This document shows, one piece after another, positions 1 to 11,382 of a stretch of 64,000 nt of DNA. The notes under the pieces are model-generated. The model made no database searches. It had not been told where the DNA came from and saw only the letters and a program-made list of their open reading frames with translations. Positions within the stretch are counted from its first letter, which is position 1. Every line of letters begins with the position of its first letter. The stretch is from Leptidea sinapis (Eukaryota > Arthropoda > Insecta > Lepidoptera > Pieridae). The stretch lies in NCBI RefSeq assembly GCF_905404315.1, contig NC_066267.1, positions 1,936,501-2,000,500 on the forward strand, given 5' to 3'. The position numbers and the translations under genes are program-made.

Positions 1-976
1 ATCTGAAATTAATATAAAACTTCCATAAAACATATTAAACTTAAGAGCAGCATTGATACCGTTGAAATCTTTTTCTAAGAGATTTTGCAAGAGCAATATT
101 AGATGCATGCTCAATCCTTTATTTTTAAAAATTATACAAATTTTAATTTTTCGTTATAATTTTTCGTTACAATGACATAATGGCTGTAATATATACCTAT
201 TTTTAAAAAAGTTTTCTTTTGGAAAGATCTTGCACTCTTGGCGAGATTAAAATAAAAATAGAAAGGATGCGGCTCTTTAACAATCATTGTACTTTAAGAG
301 TTGTAGAAAATATTAAAATATTGATAAACAATACTAAGATAAGAGACGAAACAGTTTTTGTTTTACGGTAAGGTAGCAAAAGGTTTTATTATGGTAACGG
401 TACTCGTTTTTGGTATCTAGTGCCAAAACATCAGAGGGTGCCGCCTATTATGAACAGTTTTGTGCATAAAATTAGGCCATTTTATGATTTTGAGACAGTG
501 TGCTATGTGATCTGTCCGTCTGTTTCAGTTTGTGAAGTGCTGTGGACTTGTGAGGATGTTATTTGGATTGATTGGAGTTTTGTGTTGTCTGCACTATTTT
601 TATTAGTTTAATTGGATACATAAGGACAGTGTTTTATTTGTGGAAACGAAATTCTTACAACAAAAGTGAAGTATGTAGGTATTTCTGGGAAATTATTTTA
701 TTATTTTTTTTTTAAATAAGATATGAAATCACTTCGTAAAACAAAGTTCGATACAGTCAATTTCCAGCGGTCGATCTTTTCTCACTTGTGGTATCATTTC
801 GTTGAAATATTGATGTTCATATGTTTTGTGCTAAGCGAATTGTATATTTTGTATGATTCAATGACTGATATCTGATACCGTGGCTCCGTTCATCTGTTAG
901 TGTTGGTGTACTGCTGTTTGGTCCATAGTGCATAGGCGTGGAGATTGCCAAATTGTGAAGCATCATCTACGTCCTT
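1..976. other. Unassigned AT-rich DNA
   Basis: No coding signal, RNA gene or recognised repeat was seen. An open frame at 420-611 (+) is short and has no recognisable domain, so I do not call it a gene. Confidence 0.4.
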
Positions 977-1156
977 TTTTTTATGAAAATAAGGGTTGAG
1001 ACGATCAGGACGTTCAGCTGAGGGTAATTGATACGTCCTGCCCATTACAATGCAGTGCCACTCAAGATTCTTGAAATACCCAAAAATTCTGAGCGGCACT
1101 ACAACAACGCTCGCCACCTTGAGACATAAGATGATAAGCCTCATTTGCCCAGTTAT
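977..1156 (-). mobile_element. S1 short retroelement, partial copy
   Basis: Copy of the most frequent repeat in the window. In plus-strand reading it starts at the T-rich run and TATGAAAATAAGG and breaks off after CATTTGCCCAG, so the 5' half of the element is missing. The A-rich end defines the sense strand as minus. Non-autonomous, no ORF. Confidence 0.7.
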
Positions 1157-2193
1157 AGTAATAGTAATTATATTCAAAAGATTTTGGAAAGGCTTTCCTT
1201 GAAGAGTTTCCATAATAAGTGGCAGCCCTGGTATGCGTGCGTGCATGCTCGCGCCACGGCCCGGGTTCGCCGCTGCCTGACCTGGTGACATACAAACCGA
1301 CCCCCACTCGATTAAGTTATTCTTAAAAAATCCTATCACGAACAGAATTTTCGGGCCAGCCCACCGCTGCGCCCGCATCAAAAATTTGTCGCACGCCACT
1401 CGAGATAGCAATACGAAAACAAACAAGAGTGAATGGGACGGAAGAACGGAACAGGGCCGGCTAACGGTACCACGCGGAAGTGTGTCAGTAGCGTACTGAG
1501 CGCCTCGATACCCATTCGTCGTATCTGCCGAACTTGTGCACAGAATATACAACCTTGACATTGAGCCGTACGCGTCATTATCCTGTGCGCCGGCACGAGT
1601 TTTCGATTTCCACGGTACTGAATTACAATGGTGGTTGATAAATGTCTAAAAGTCTAACATCAAACCTACCTCAAGGCAAGCAGACTTATTATAACTTGTT
1701 GAGATTTAGAGGAAATTGTACTCGTTGACATATCGGCTCGTATCGCCGAATGAAAGCTGCATTCGGATTCCTTGTCTCTCTAGTTTAGCATAAGTTTCAA
1801 TGTAAGGGTTTGCTCGGATGACGTTGATTGGCTGACTGTTTTCTTTCAATCAATCTTGACCTACCTCGTCATTTGCAGGCGCAAGGCAATATCGGGTTGA
1901 ACAAATAATAAAATTTAAACATTTATGCAAACGAGTAATGTTAAAATATCACTTATAATAAACACGCGTTTTAATCAAACAAAAATAGTTAAAAAAAAGT
2001 TAAAAACTGAATATAAGTGAGTAACTTATGAAGGTTCTGAATTTTTTGATCTTTGCTAAGATCTATCTAACTTGTATATAATTATTCCCATACATCAAGT
2101 ATTATATTGTCCTAAAGGAATTATTTAAACTTTACGATCTTATCATTGTTGTAATAGGAATAGTTGGTCTATCGGATAAAAAAATATTTATAA
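1157..2193. other. Non-coding region with a CpG-rich patch (about 1200-1620)
   Basis: The stretch at about 1200-1620 is clearly richer in C, G and CpG than its surroundings, then composition returns to AT-rich. The minus-strand open frames here cross the S1 repeat and match no domain I know. A CpG-rich patch in an AT-rich insect genome can mark a promoter or first exon, but no start codon, splice pair or TATA box settles this. Confidence 0.3.
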
Positions 2194-2196
2194 CTA

Positions 2197-2389
2197 GCTG
2201 TCCCATAGACGTTGTTCCGTACGTAATTAATAAAATACAGATTTTTATGAATTTATAAATAATATTTTATAACTTCACGAATTATTTCGTAAAATATGCT
2301 CCCTGTTGTTATAATGAAATTGTTTCACAGCAGAACAGTCAAACCGTGCGTCAATAAATTATCTCATAGAAAATAAGTCTCTATTAAAT
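2197..2389 (-). mobile_element. Helitron fragment (3' end)
   Basis: Begins with CTAGCTG followed by a diverged copy of the GACGTTGTTCCGT hairpin region. It shares the internal block around CACAGCAGAACAGTCAAACC with copies at 20701, 28640, 52202 and 59954. On the minus strand this is the 3' terminus (hairpin then CTAG) of a non-autonomous Helitron. The 5' end is missing. Confidence 0.6.
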
Positions 2390-2824
2390 ATCTTTTTTAT
2401 AATTTATTAAGTAACAAATGTTGTTAATAATATATTTTATTGTAAATACTGCTTTCCATACTGAAAAGAAAATTCAAATAGATACTTTGTTAACATATTT
2501 TCTCACACCTAATAAATTCGTAAGTTTCGAATTTTATATTTAAAAACCTGGCGAATATTGAACATCGACCAATATCATATTTAAAGACATGCAAATTACA
2601 AATTAATGTTAATATTTGTATAACTCTCGTACATAAATCATGTTTTATTTGATCTAAATATAAATATTTATAAATAGAATACACCGTTTCTTTTTTCATT
2701 TATAATATAAAATTAGTGCGTTTTCTGCTGTTGTAATATTAATGTAATTTTATACGTTATTCAGTCATTAGCAATAGTGTTCATAATGCTTTAAAATTAA
2801 ATACTAGATACTAATACTAATAAA

Positions 2825-3250
2825 AACGGGTTGCACTCCGGGAGTGCAGTGCCAGCAGAAGTGAAATCTTGAACATTAACGTTGTGCAGTATTTTCGAAT
2901 GGTTATGGAATAATTTCGATCGAATTGCTGTATTTATCAGAATAAAAACTAAGCTAGTAGCATTGATGTGGTTAAATACAATATTCATTAATTGCGCTAT
3001 CGTACACAAAAATTACAATTTGTATTACATATAAAAAAAAACAATTCAGAACTATTACAATTATTTTACATTAAAAAGTTAATCTCACAGAAAAATCGAC
3101 TTTCATCCATAATTTCAACGAATGTGTTAAGAATTTTCGATTAGGCCACGTGTCCTGACGCGAGTTTAACATTTTATACCCATCCTAAGAAAAAGAAAAG
3201 TGCTCAACGCCGCTAAAGAAGTTTTCACTTTAAAAAAAATGGAATTCCGA
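2825..3250. repeat. R5 dispersed repeat, uninterrupted copy
   Basis: The sequence from CACTCCGGGAGTGC to the block around CCACGTGTCCTGACG recurs at 59575-60540, where it is split by two Helitrons. This copy is uninterrupted and shows what the empty site looks like. Family unknown; the short open frames are not convincing as coding. DNA at 2390-2824 shows nothing I can name. Confidence 0.6.
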
Positions 3251-3436
3251 AATATTTTACATATCATAGAGGTTCGATATTAATTATACTTGTGATATAA
3301 ACTGGTTTATATTACCTGCAACATTGGCTTGTTTTATATTATTCACAATAGTTTTAATCTCTACAACTTGATTAAGATTCGATAAACCACGTTAGAAGTC
3401 ACTTAAGATGCTTTGTAGATACTAGATTTGCATTGA

Positions 3437-3737
3437 GTCTTTTTTATGAAAATAAGGGACGAGACGAGCAGGACGTTCAGATGGTAATTCACATGCCCTG
3501 CCCATTACAATGCAGGGCCGCTCAAGATTATTTAAAACCCCAAAAATTCTGAGCGGCACTACAACTTCGCTCGTCACCTTGAGACATAAGATATCTCATT
3601 TGCCCAGTCATTTCACTAGCTACCTTCAGACCAAAACACAGTAATGCTTACACATTACTGCTTCACGGCAGAAATAGCCGCCGTTGTGGTAGCCATAATC
3701 TAGCCGTCATCCGGTGCAAAGGAGCCTCCCACTAGTA
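3437..3737 (-). mobile_element. S1 short retroelement, near full length
   Basis: Nearly complete S1: the TATGAAAATAAGGGACGAG end (3' end, reversed) through the GCCCATTACAATGCAG core to CAAAGGAGCCTCCCACTAG (5' end, reversed). It contains the internal inverted pair of CTCAAGATT/TTCTGAGCGGCAC type seen in all copies. Length about 300 bp. Confidence 0.8.
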
Positions 3738-4009
3738 AATTCTAGTAATATTATTAGAATTGTATTTCTTCCTTTAGCACCAATATGAAGTTATCATTCT
3801 CATGAAGTTTGGGAAAATGATAAAGTAAAAATTTTTAGCTTCACAACTAAACCATGAAATCTCTCAAATATTTCGTTATTTTACAGAGTACATAGTTCAT
3901 CTGCTTTCTTCTTCTCAGTGGCGAGTGAACTCTTGACTCTTGAGTAGTCATGATTATAAGTTGTCCTTTTCGTTGGCTGGTATTATGGCGATGTTTTTCC
4001 ATTTTCGCC

Positions 4010-4175
4010 GGCATAGCCTACTATGGGTACAAGACAACGATGTATTTAATACAATATAGATATATACTCGGAAATAAACATCCATATTCATCATATAAAG
4101 ATTGCACCTACCGGGATTCGAACCCGGGACCTAGATTAGTAGACAGGGTCACTAACCATTCAGTTATATGGTCGT
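4010..4175 (-). mobile_element. S3 tRNA-derived SINE
   Basis: Read on minus, a tRNA-like head carries a perfect B-box-like GGTTCGAATCC, followed by a tail with TATGATGAATATGG and TGGTACCCATAG-like sequence. Related copies lie at 20462 (+), 22772 (+), 52135 (-) and 53110 (-). Pol III-transcribed SINEs of this design rely on LINE machinery. This copy is the uninterrupted reference for the Helitron insertion at 52202. Confidence 0.75.
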
Positions 4176-4254
4176 CAAATGTACATCGTTATTATTACAT
4201 TTGTTACTTATAATCAGATGATTATTATTAAAAATAACAACATAGTATTTTCTT

Positions 4255-4803
4255 TTAATGACGCGAGTGTTACACATTTAAATAAAATACTTTTAAAGGA
4301 TTAAAACACGTGTAATTGTAACGGTTTTACATTAGATGCTTGCGTAAAAGTTACATTTTTATTTTAGTTAATCCGACGTTTCAAGACCTTTTGCAGTTCT
4401 CTATTTCAGGGGGACTGCAGATGAAGTGAGTCAAAGATAGTATTTGTCATAGTTGTCATTATGAAGTTTAGCGCCATTTATTTCCTAGGAGGTGTTATTT
4501 GCTGTACACAGATGGTTTTTGGCAAAATTTACTGACAGTGTCCTCTTCTTTTTGGGTATGTGTAATTATGGGTTTTAATTTAGAGATTATTGGATCCCAG
4601 GTGTAAGATAATTTTAGACCATCTTCTCTAATGAAATTTGGGTGACTTTAACTTCATCTGCAGTCGCCCTGAAAACGAGATCTGGAAAGGTCTTGAAACG
4701 TCGGGTTAACTAAAATAAAAATGTAACTTTTACGCAAACATCTAATGTAAAACCGTTACAATTACACGCGTTTTAATCCTTTAAAAGTGTTTTATTTAAA
4801 AAA
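4255..4803. mobile_element. M2 MITE with long terminal inverted repeats
   Basis: The left arm (about 4265-4380) and right arm (about 4690-4803) are inverted copies of each other over more than 100 bp, sharing GTGTAATTGTAACGG, GCGTAAAAGTTACA and CGACGTTTCAAGACC. The interior has no transposase ORF. Partial relatives lie at 12290, 19815 and 32536. This is the design of a fold-back MITE. Confidence 0.75.
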
Positions 4804-5242
4804 TAACAACACTAATTCTTAAATTAATATAGTTACCGGTAACTTCACAATTCAGGTAACTCGTATTGATAAATTTCGAACATTTGAATTGATACTAGGT
4901 TTGTATAATTTTGATCGTGGCGGCAAATCAACAGTCTACAATCAGGTCTACAAATGATAGCTGTGAGCAGTTGTAATAGTTGGACAGATGTCGCGGTCGC
5001 GGAGGCTCTATTTACAGCAACTTTCACTGCGGCGCGACCGTCGGCCATGTACCGCTGGCCACCGGACCGAGCAACTTCCAACCGGACTTGAACTTTCTTT
5101 GAGATTCCTTACACCGATTGTTTGACGCTCTTCGCACCGTATCGATTACCCTACTCAATGTACACTTGTCTCTGTCAACTATAGCACTATGCTTGTAACT
5201 TTGTTCTGTTGTGACCACGTTTTTATCAGTGACCACCACCCC

Positions 5243-5550
5243 CAGTGGGAGGCTTCTTTGCACAGGATGCTGCTAGATTATGGGTACCACAACGGCACCT
5301 ATTTCTGCCGTGAAGCAGTAAAGTGTAAGCATTACTCTGTTTCAGTCTGAATGACGCCGTAGTGATATTACTGGGTAAATGAGACTTAACATGTTATGTC
5401 TCAAGGTAACGAGCGCGATTGTAGTTCCGCTCAGAATTTTTGGGGTTTTTCAAGAATCCTGAGCGGCACTGCATTGTAATGGGCAGGGCGTATCAATTAC
5501 CATCAGCTGAACGTCCTGCTCGCCTTGTCCCTTATTTTCATAAAAAAAGT
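5243..5550 (+). mobile_element. S1 short retroelement, near full length
   Basis: Runs from CCAGTGGGAGGC through GCCGTGAAGCAGTAA to TTATTTTCATAAAAAAA. The A-rich 3' tail and the orientation match the LINE 3' end at 8188-8234. The open frame through it recurs in every plus-strand S1 and is a repeat artefact, not a gene. DNA at 4804-5242 holds nothing recognised. Confidence 0.85.
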
Positions 5551-5579
5551 GATGAAATGCCTTCGAATTACTCTTTTAC

Positions 5580-5800
5580 TTCAAGCATTAGGTCAAATAT
5601 TTTTACACTTATTGAACATCAAAACCTACCTATTTGAAAATGTATTCCTCAGACCTGATTAAAATCGGGCGCAATAAACTTAGTGAGCTTCTTCTTTTTT
5701 TTTTAATACTTAGACACAATTAAATTTATGATTTTATTTAAATCATAAATTTAATAGCCTAAGGCTAGTCGCTCCATCTTAATCTGTGATATCATTATGA
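5580..5800 (-). mobile_element. CR1-like LINE 3' fragment, degraded
   Basis: Shares TTCCTCAGACCTGA and the GGGCGCAATAAACT block with 32740-32880, where the same sequence ends in a TTTGAA-type tail on minus. Only the 3' untranslated part remains. The clade name is inference. Confidence 0.5.
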
Positions 5801-6229
5801 AAATTATTTATGTCACAGTTATCTTTACCATATAAACGTCTTTTATCAATTCTTTTGAATTTCGTAACATATTAATTGTTTTGAACGTTTTTTTGGATCA
5901 TATTGTAAAATCATTAATAGTAATAAGTATACGTCTTCCCTCAAAAGACTTACTAACTCGACTTAACTGGCTAGTAGGCATAACAAGTTTATGTTTATTC
6001 CTGGTGCCAACATTATGATTATCACAGCTTCTAGAAAATTCGCAAATGTGCTTATGAACATATTTGATTGTTGATTAATAAAATGGGACCTAAAACATTT
6101 CAAACGATAAATCATTGCAGAGTAGGTACAGGAGCTTTGAATGCCGTTCAAGTGGTTTTTCGTGCTTTTTAAGCCACCCTTTATAAGCCCAACTTTATAA
6201 CTTATAAAGTCGAAAAACCGCCAAAGGAA

Positions 6230-7115
6230 GTTCATTCCTACGATTGGTAAAGATGAGAATAAAGTTTGTCGCAAATATTCCGAATATTTAGTTGGGGACA
6301 GATACGATGCTATATTAAATGCGGTGAAGACACAACATGAAGCAACGTCACCACGCAGTGCCAAGCGATCAAGCCATTCACAGAGCACTGATCCCCCACG
6401 ATTTGAGCATTACCCAGAGATGAGCACGATACTGCTAATGTGGTCAGACCTGCGTTATAGAGTGCTAGAATGTGGGCCGGCTTGAAGGAGTGTCTTGTTT
6501 AATTGAACACCTTCAGCTTCAATATAGCCAATTTGCCTTTGTTTTTCCGATGACCGCTGAATTAGCAATCATTCGAGATGTCGCGACTCAGTACTCCAAC
6601 ACTAGGCAAGGCATTAAGGGAGTCAGTGAGTAAGCTGGTCTACTTGCGAAATCTCTCGGGAAGCACAAATTATGGTAGTTTCGACAGAAGCGCCTTGTGT
6701 CTTATACAATAGCCTACACTACATCCAGACTAACTGCTAAGCTTTCTACTTTGTTTTCCCCCCTATGTCAATTTACCAGAAAATCAATGGCTATAGCCGG
6801 ATTGTCGTTATAGCTGATCAACTGATATCTCTCAAGTCGCTAGTTGGTATAGGTTCGGATTGACGAGGTTTGACTTCCATCAGTTCGGGACTATGCCTTT
6901 TGAGTTTGATCGCCGGAATAAATGCGTTAGCAATGAAGTGACTTTATACGTTCTGTGCACGATGGCAGAAATGGCGCCTGGTCCACTTGACTTGTAAACC
7001 TCCAATAAAAACACGCCTTATATTTTTCTATCTGCTTTAAATATAATGCTCTGACATCGTGACATTGTTGTAAAAGCGAGTTTGAGGTAAAGGGAGTACC
7101 CAGAAAATTTCTCAT
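6230..7115 (-). pseudogene. Jockey-like LINE reverse-transcriptase remnant
   Basis: Several minus-strand pieces resemble the LINE at 39722-42434: LCEWLDRLALRGDVAS at about 6330-6388 matches LCERLDHLALRRDVAS there, and nucleotide blocks such as GTGGGCCGGCTT and CTCTCGGGAAGC recur in the same order. Many stops and frameshifts break it. It is an old copy. Confidence 0.65.
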
Positions 7116-7984
7116 CTATATGGGTCAGAAAGTCGGCCCATGCTCACCTTCAGCCAAGTTGCATCAGGCGTTATAAGATATCCAAGCGACTCACTTGGCG
7201 GCAAGTCATCACGTTGTTGGTATTGCGTCGTGAGACCTCTTTTTAATTTGAACTTTGCGTATCATAGAGAATAATAAACTAAGCCTGAATCGTCGAAATC
7301 CGCACTACTTATATGTAAATGGTACGTCAGAATTCCTTTGTAGTTAGAACCATTCTTGCTACCGGGCAGCACAGCGGCCGCGACCCGGTACCATAACACA
7401 GTTGGCTATTTAATACTCGTATACAATTCGTCATAGCTTGTATTGTACAAAAGTTCCCCAGAGTCGATCACGTTCAGACAGCAATCAAAGTTCTTGTAAC
7501 ATTGGCCACGTTGCGTCACTCCTCCTAGAGAGTTGCGGCCGATGTCGACGCGACGGGACAACGACCGAACTCTATTCAGAATTTGCGAAAACCCTCAAGG
7601 TTACGCTCTTGAAGCCGCGACAAATTTTTATAATAATCGATCCATTTTTTATGCCGCAGTTGCGAATGATTGCGTGCTGATGGTTGGCTAACTGTGCGTG
7701 TTGAATGTTCACAGTCCTTAATACTTGAACACTTGTTGCCAACATTACTAAACCGATATTAATTTAGTGTTGCCGACACTATGAGCCGATAGTTCACAAT
7801 ACTCGGAAGTTGATTTTTTTGTATTTTGCAAACTTTTATTATTAAGCTACGAACGTTGTGAATGTCACAATGGTAATAAAGCTCAGAAAATTACAACACT
7901 TTATACAGTTTTGTTCCTGAATAGAATAATAACATATAAACCAACAAATAAAATGAATTATCACTCTAAATAATAAATAAATCC
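7116..7984. other. Unassigned DNA with CpG-rich patch (about 7340-7620)
   Basis: Holds CpG-rich sequence including GCGGCCGCGACC and GATGTCGACGCGACGG. An open frame at 7438-7680 (+) has no domain. It could be a regulatory patch upstream of the zinc-finger exon, but nothing in the sequence proves it. Confidence 0.3.
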
Positions 7985-8236
7985 TCCACCGCGACCGTGC
8001 GGTTTTCAAGGAGCTTTCTTCCTCGTTAGTACGAGGAACAAAGCTGTGGAATGATCTTCCTTGTAAGGTGTTTGCGGGACGATACGACATGGGTACCTTA
8101 ATAAAAGCGCGTACGTTCCTTAAAGGCCGGCAACGCTCCTGAGACTCCTCTGGTGTTGCAACAGAAAGTGGGCGGCGGTGATCACTTACCACCAGGTGAC
8201 CCGTATGCTTGTTTGTCCTCCTTTTCCATAAAAAAA
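7985..8236 (+). mobile_element. Jockey-like LINE 3' end
   Basis: Plus-oriented copy of the last part of the LINE at 39722. It covers the end of the ORF (GGACGATACGACATGGGTAC region) and the terminal GGTGACCCGTATGC...TTCCATAAAAAAAAA tail. 5'-truncated, as expected of LINE insertions. This copy shows best that the LINE ends in CCATAAAAAA. Confidence 0.75.
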
Positions 8237-8391
8237 AAATAATTAGTATCTCAACAAATACCCTTTAAATAAGCCAAATTTTTTTATTTAAACTGTTCAC
8301 TTAATACTATGATTAAGACTAAAAATGATTTCTTAATTTTCTAGTGAAGTACTTAGTACATCAAGAAGTTGAAAACTTATAGTAATTTTGT

Positions 8392-8535
8392 CTCTGAAGC
8401 AATTCAAATCAGAGCGCCATTTGTTTCCGAAGCGGTAGTAGTATCTAGTATATTAAAAATGACATCAAAAAGAATTCTAAAGAAATCAATTTGGAGAAAA
8501 ATAATAAATAAATGTCTTTTATGCCTTTTTAAATA
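8392..8535 (+). mobile_element. LINE-D 3' UTR fragment
   Basis: CAGAGCGCCATTTGTTTCC through AATGCCTTTTATGCC-type sequence recurs at 24969-25190, 27604-27795 and 46409-46590. At 24845 the same block follows a LINE C-terminal reading frame, so this is its 3' untranslated region. Confidence 0.6.
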
Positions 8536-8965
8536 AAGAACAATTCATATTCCATTCTGTATAACTGTATAAGTTATTGGACATCTGCGATACCTACGCG
8601 AGTGTGTAACAGATTCACAATAATTCAGATGCTCTGTCGTTTTTAAATTGTTGACCCAAATGCAAACTGCAACATTAGGCATTCAGTTTTGCAAGGAAAC
8701 AACGAAAATGGGCCGTGAACGAACATGAATGTTAAATAAAAATATAAACTAAGTTAGCACCGATGGCTAGTGAAGCGAAGCGCCGCTCGATCGCTGTACG
8801 GACTCTATTTAGCTTCAATATCTCGATTTCGTATTGGTTTTTATTAGTGCTGCCCAATTTAATTACATTTTGTAGCTATGCAACAATGCGGTCGATATTA
8901 GTCGAGAATAATAATACAACATGGTGCGGTGATTGGAATATAATACTACGGGTACTGTGGTTGTT

Positions 8966-9152
8966 TTCCTTATGACAATAAGGGACGAGACGAGCATTCT
9001 TGAAAAACCCAAAAATTCTGAGTGGTTCTAAAATTGCACTGGTCTCCTTGAGATGTAAGATGCTAAGTCTCGTTTGGCCAGTAAGTTCACTAGCTACGGC
9101 GCTTTTCTGACCGAAACACAATAATGCTTACACATTACTGCTTCCCACTGGT
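8966..9152 (-). mobile_element. S1 short retroelement, internally deleted
   Basis: Contains the TATGACAATAAGGGACGAGAC end, then jumps to ATTCTTGAAAAACCC and on to ACACATTACTGCTTC and CCCACTGG. About 110 bp of the usual core is missing. Confidence 0.7.
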
Positions 9153-9594
9153 GTACAGGAAACTAAACCATGCTTAGTTTTTTTAATGAAACAACGCTAT
9201 TTAAAAATTATTTAAGAGATAAGAGATTTAAAGAGGTGAATACATATTTGTATGATGACAAGTAAATAAAATAATTCGTATATTTTGTCAACAACTAACA
9301 GTGAATATGAAGGAGTTTGTAGTAAGAGTTTATCTAAGTCACAGTACTCTTTTATTTAAAACATACATACGGTTACGCCTGTTTCTCAGAGGTCACGACT
9401 TACTCGCCAGATTTCTTCCGCTACTTTCAAACTTCTCTCTTTAATCAAAGCACTTCCTCATAAAAATATTTTAATGTTCTATATGTGTCCGATTACGTCT
9501 GAGCACCCTTACCTGCATTATGAGACAATATACGACCGAGCCTTGCTCGGATTTTTATGAATGTACAACTTGAACAAAAAAAACTAATAGGACA

Positions 9595-9660
9595 TCTGGA
9601 TTCGAACCGGGGCTTCTGCTTTCCGGATCACCGAATGTCCCATTTGAGCTATTATATAGT
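9595..9660 (-). repeat. tRNA-like sequence, probably SINE head
   Basis: On minus it reads an A-box-like TAGCTCAAATGG and a B-box GGTTCGAATCC about 45 bases apart. No clean cloverleaf with a proper acceptor stem was found, so a SINE head or decayed tRNA is preferred over a working tRNA gene. DNA at 9661-9920 is AT-rich intron-like sequence leading to the acceptor at 9919-9920. Confidence 0.45.
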
Positions 9661-9920
9661 CTTGTCAGTTGTAAGTGGCAAAATTTACCTTGGTATTCTA
9701 ATGTTATTGTAGCTGTTTCTCATTAAAACACGAATAAAACTACATTTTTTTTAAATTGAAACCTATCCTAAAGCTGAATCGATTTATCGCTCCCGAAATC
9801 CCCTGTATACAAAATTTTATGAAAATCGTTGGAGCCGTTTCCGAGATTCGGATTATATATATATATAATCCTGCTCGTTTAAAGATATAAGATTAACCAA
9901 TGGTTTTTCTTTGTTACCAG

Positions 9921-11382
9921 ACAACGCGGCAGGGTGGCGACTTCTAAGTATGGCAGCGGCGGGGTGTCTCTCGGGTCCGGCGTGGCGGTGAGGCGCGGCA
10001 TGAAGAGTGGCGGCGTGACAGGCGGCGGGCCTGGCTCCAGCGAGCTGCTGCTGGGCGCGTGGCTCGACCCAAAGCACGACGGCTCGTCCCCGCCCTGCCA
10101 CGAGCTGCTCGACTCGCTCCTGGCACCTCCGCCCCTCGCCGAGCTCAAACCCCTCCCGCCCTTCACCGGCTACACCGGACATCTCTCTATCAACGGAATC
10201 TCCGGTCACCACTTTCACGCCATCGCCCAGCGTCTGCCGGAAGAAAACAACAACTATCCCACTCAGAGCGGCTACGGAGATAATGAAGTAGTCTCCTCAT
10301 CGACTTGCGCTACAGATTCAGAGCCACCCGATTTGGAAGATGTTAAGCCGTTTCCTCTAGATGCTCCGGACACAAAACCTTTCGCTGAATCTACAGTGCC
10401 GGGTGCGGCCGACTCTTGTGCTCAATCGTGTTCTCCACCAAACAAACTATTTGATGATGCACCTAAGCAAGAAATGTATGATTTAAGTTCTATTGAGGAT
10501 ATAGCGGCTATTATTGGTTCTGCAATAGCAGACACCACTGTTCCTTCTCAACCAGAAGACCCTGAGAGAAATGACTCCAGAGATAGTTGGATGGACATAG
10601 ACATGACGTGGATAACGAGTGCAAACAGTCATGGCGAAAAAATTGTACCTCAAGACCTTTCTGAATTTGGTCTATCGATTTCGCCTCCCCCTTCTCAGAA
10701 CCATCAAACATCTATAGACTTTCATGGCAAGAATAATCAAAAGTTTAAAACTCAAGAGTTCTTCCAAAACAATTTCGGACAAGCCGGAACAACTCTTCAG
10801 AATTTACTCAGCCAGAGCTACATGCCATTGCTACAGAACCGCCTACAAAATGGTCCTCCAGTGAAGCAGGAAGCACCGAGCTCGACAAGTTACGGCATGG
10901 ATGTAATCTCGACATCCTCTCCTCCTGGCAATGCCGTTTCCACCACAGACGGAGTAGGTGGCTTACTCAATGGAAGATACGCTCCGCACTACGCGCTCAG
11001 CTTAAAACCTGATGGGCTCTGCAGTCCCGATAGATTACTAGGATATCCTCACGCTCATACAACGACAATCACACCGTCGAACAAGAGCAAACGAAGTAGA
11101 GCAAAAGCGAAACAAGGAAACAATGGAAATCTACATGGCGGTTCTTTGTCATTTTCATCGGCGACGTCCGCCGAGCTAAGTGGACTCCTCGGCAAAGAGA
11201 AACCAGTTCACAGATGTGGCATTTGTAACAGAGGGTTTTTGAATAAGTCAAATATTAAAGTGCACCTCCGTACACACACGGGTGAAAAACCGTTCAGGTG
11301 TGACGTGTGCGCTAAGGCATTCCGTCAGAAGGCGCATCTTATAAAGCACCAACAGATTCACAAGCGGATCGGAAGAGACTGA
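9921..11382 (+). CDS. C2H2 zinc-finger transcription factor, terminal coding exon
   Basis: Open frame of about 486 codons from a good splice acceptor (TTTCTTTGTTACCAG, AG at 9919-9920) to TGA at 11380-11382. No ATG suits the start; the frame is open to the acceptor and the exon begins with the last base of a split codon, so at least one upstream exon exists elsewhere. Counting from the valine codon at 9934, two tandem C2H2 fingers lie at residues 428-448 and 456-476, both C-X2-C-X12-H-X3-H, joined by the classical TGEKPFR linker. The protein ends six residues after the last histidine. A basic stretch at 384-394 (KSKRSRAKAKQ) could be a nuclear signal and VKQE fits a SUMO site. The rest is Ser/Pro/Gly-rich and probably disordered. 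Role by family: nuclear, sequence-specific DNA binding. The orthologue was not recognised. The first 250 bases are much more GC-rich than the rest. Confidence 0.9.

Noticed and set aside
890..1596. Minus-strand open frames of 72-223 codons
   Set aside because: They run through an S1 repeat whose antisense gives the same peptide at many loci, and through CpG-rich non-coding sequence. No domain, no splice logic.
1575..1610. CGGCACGAG as a cDNA-adaptor contaminant
   Set aside because: The string alone is too short to show contamination and the flanks are continuous genomic-type sequence.
5440..5637. Peptide beginning MGFFKNPERHCIVMGRAYQLP
   Set aside because: The same peptide appears at 45802 (-), 49352 (-) and elsewhere. 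It is the translated S1 repeat, not a gene.
9595..9660. tRNA gene on the minus strand
   Set aside because: Box-like motifs only; I could not fold a proper cloverleaf.
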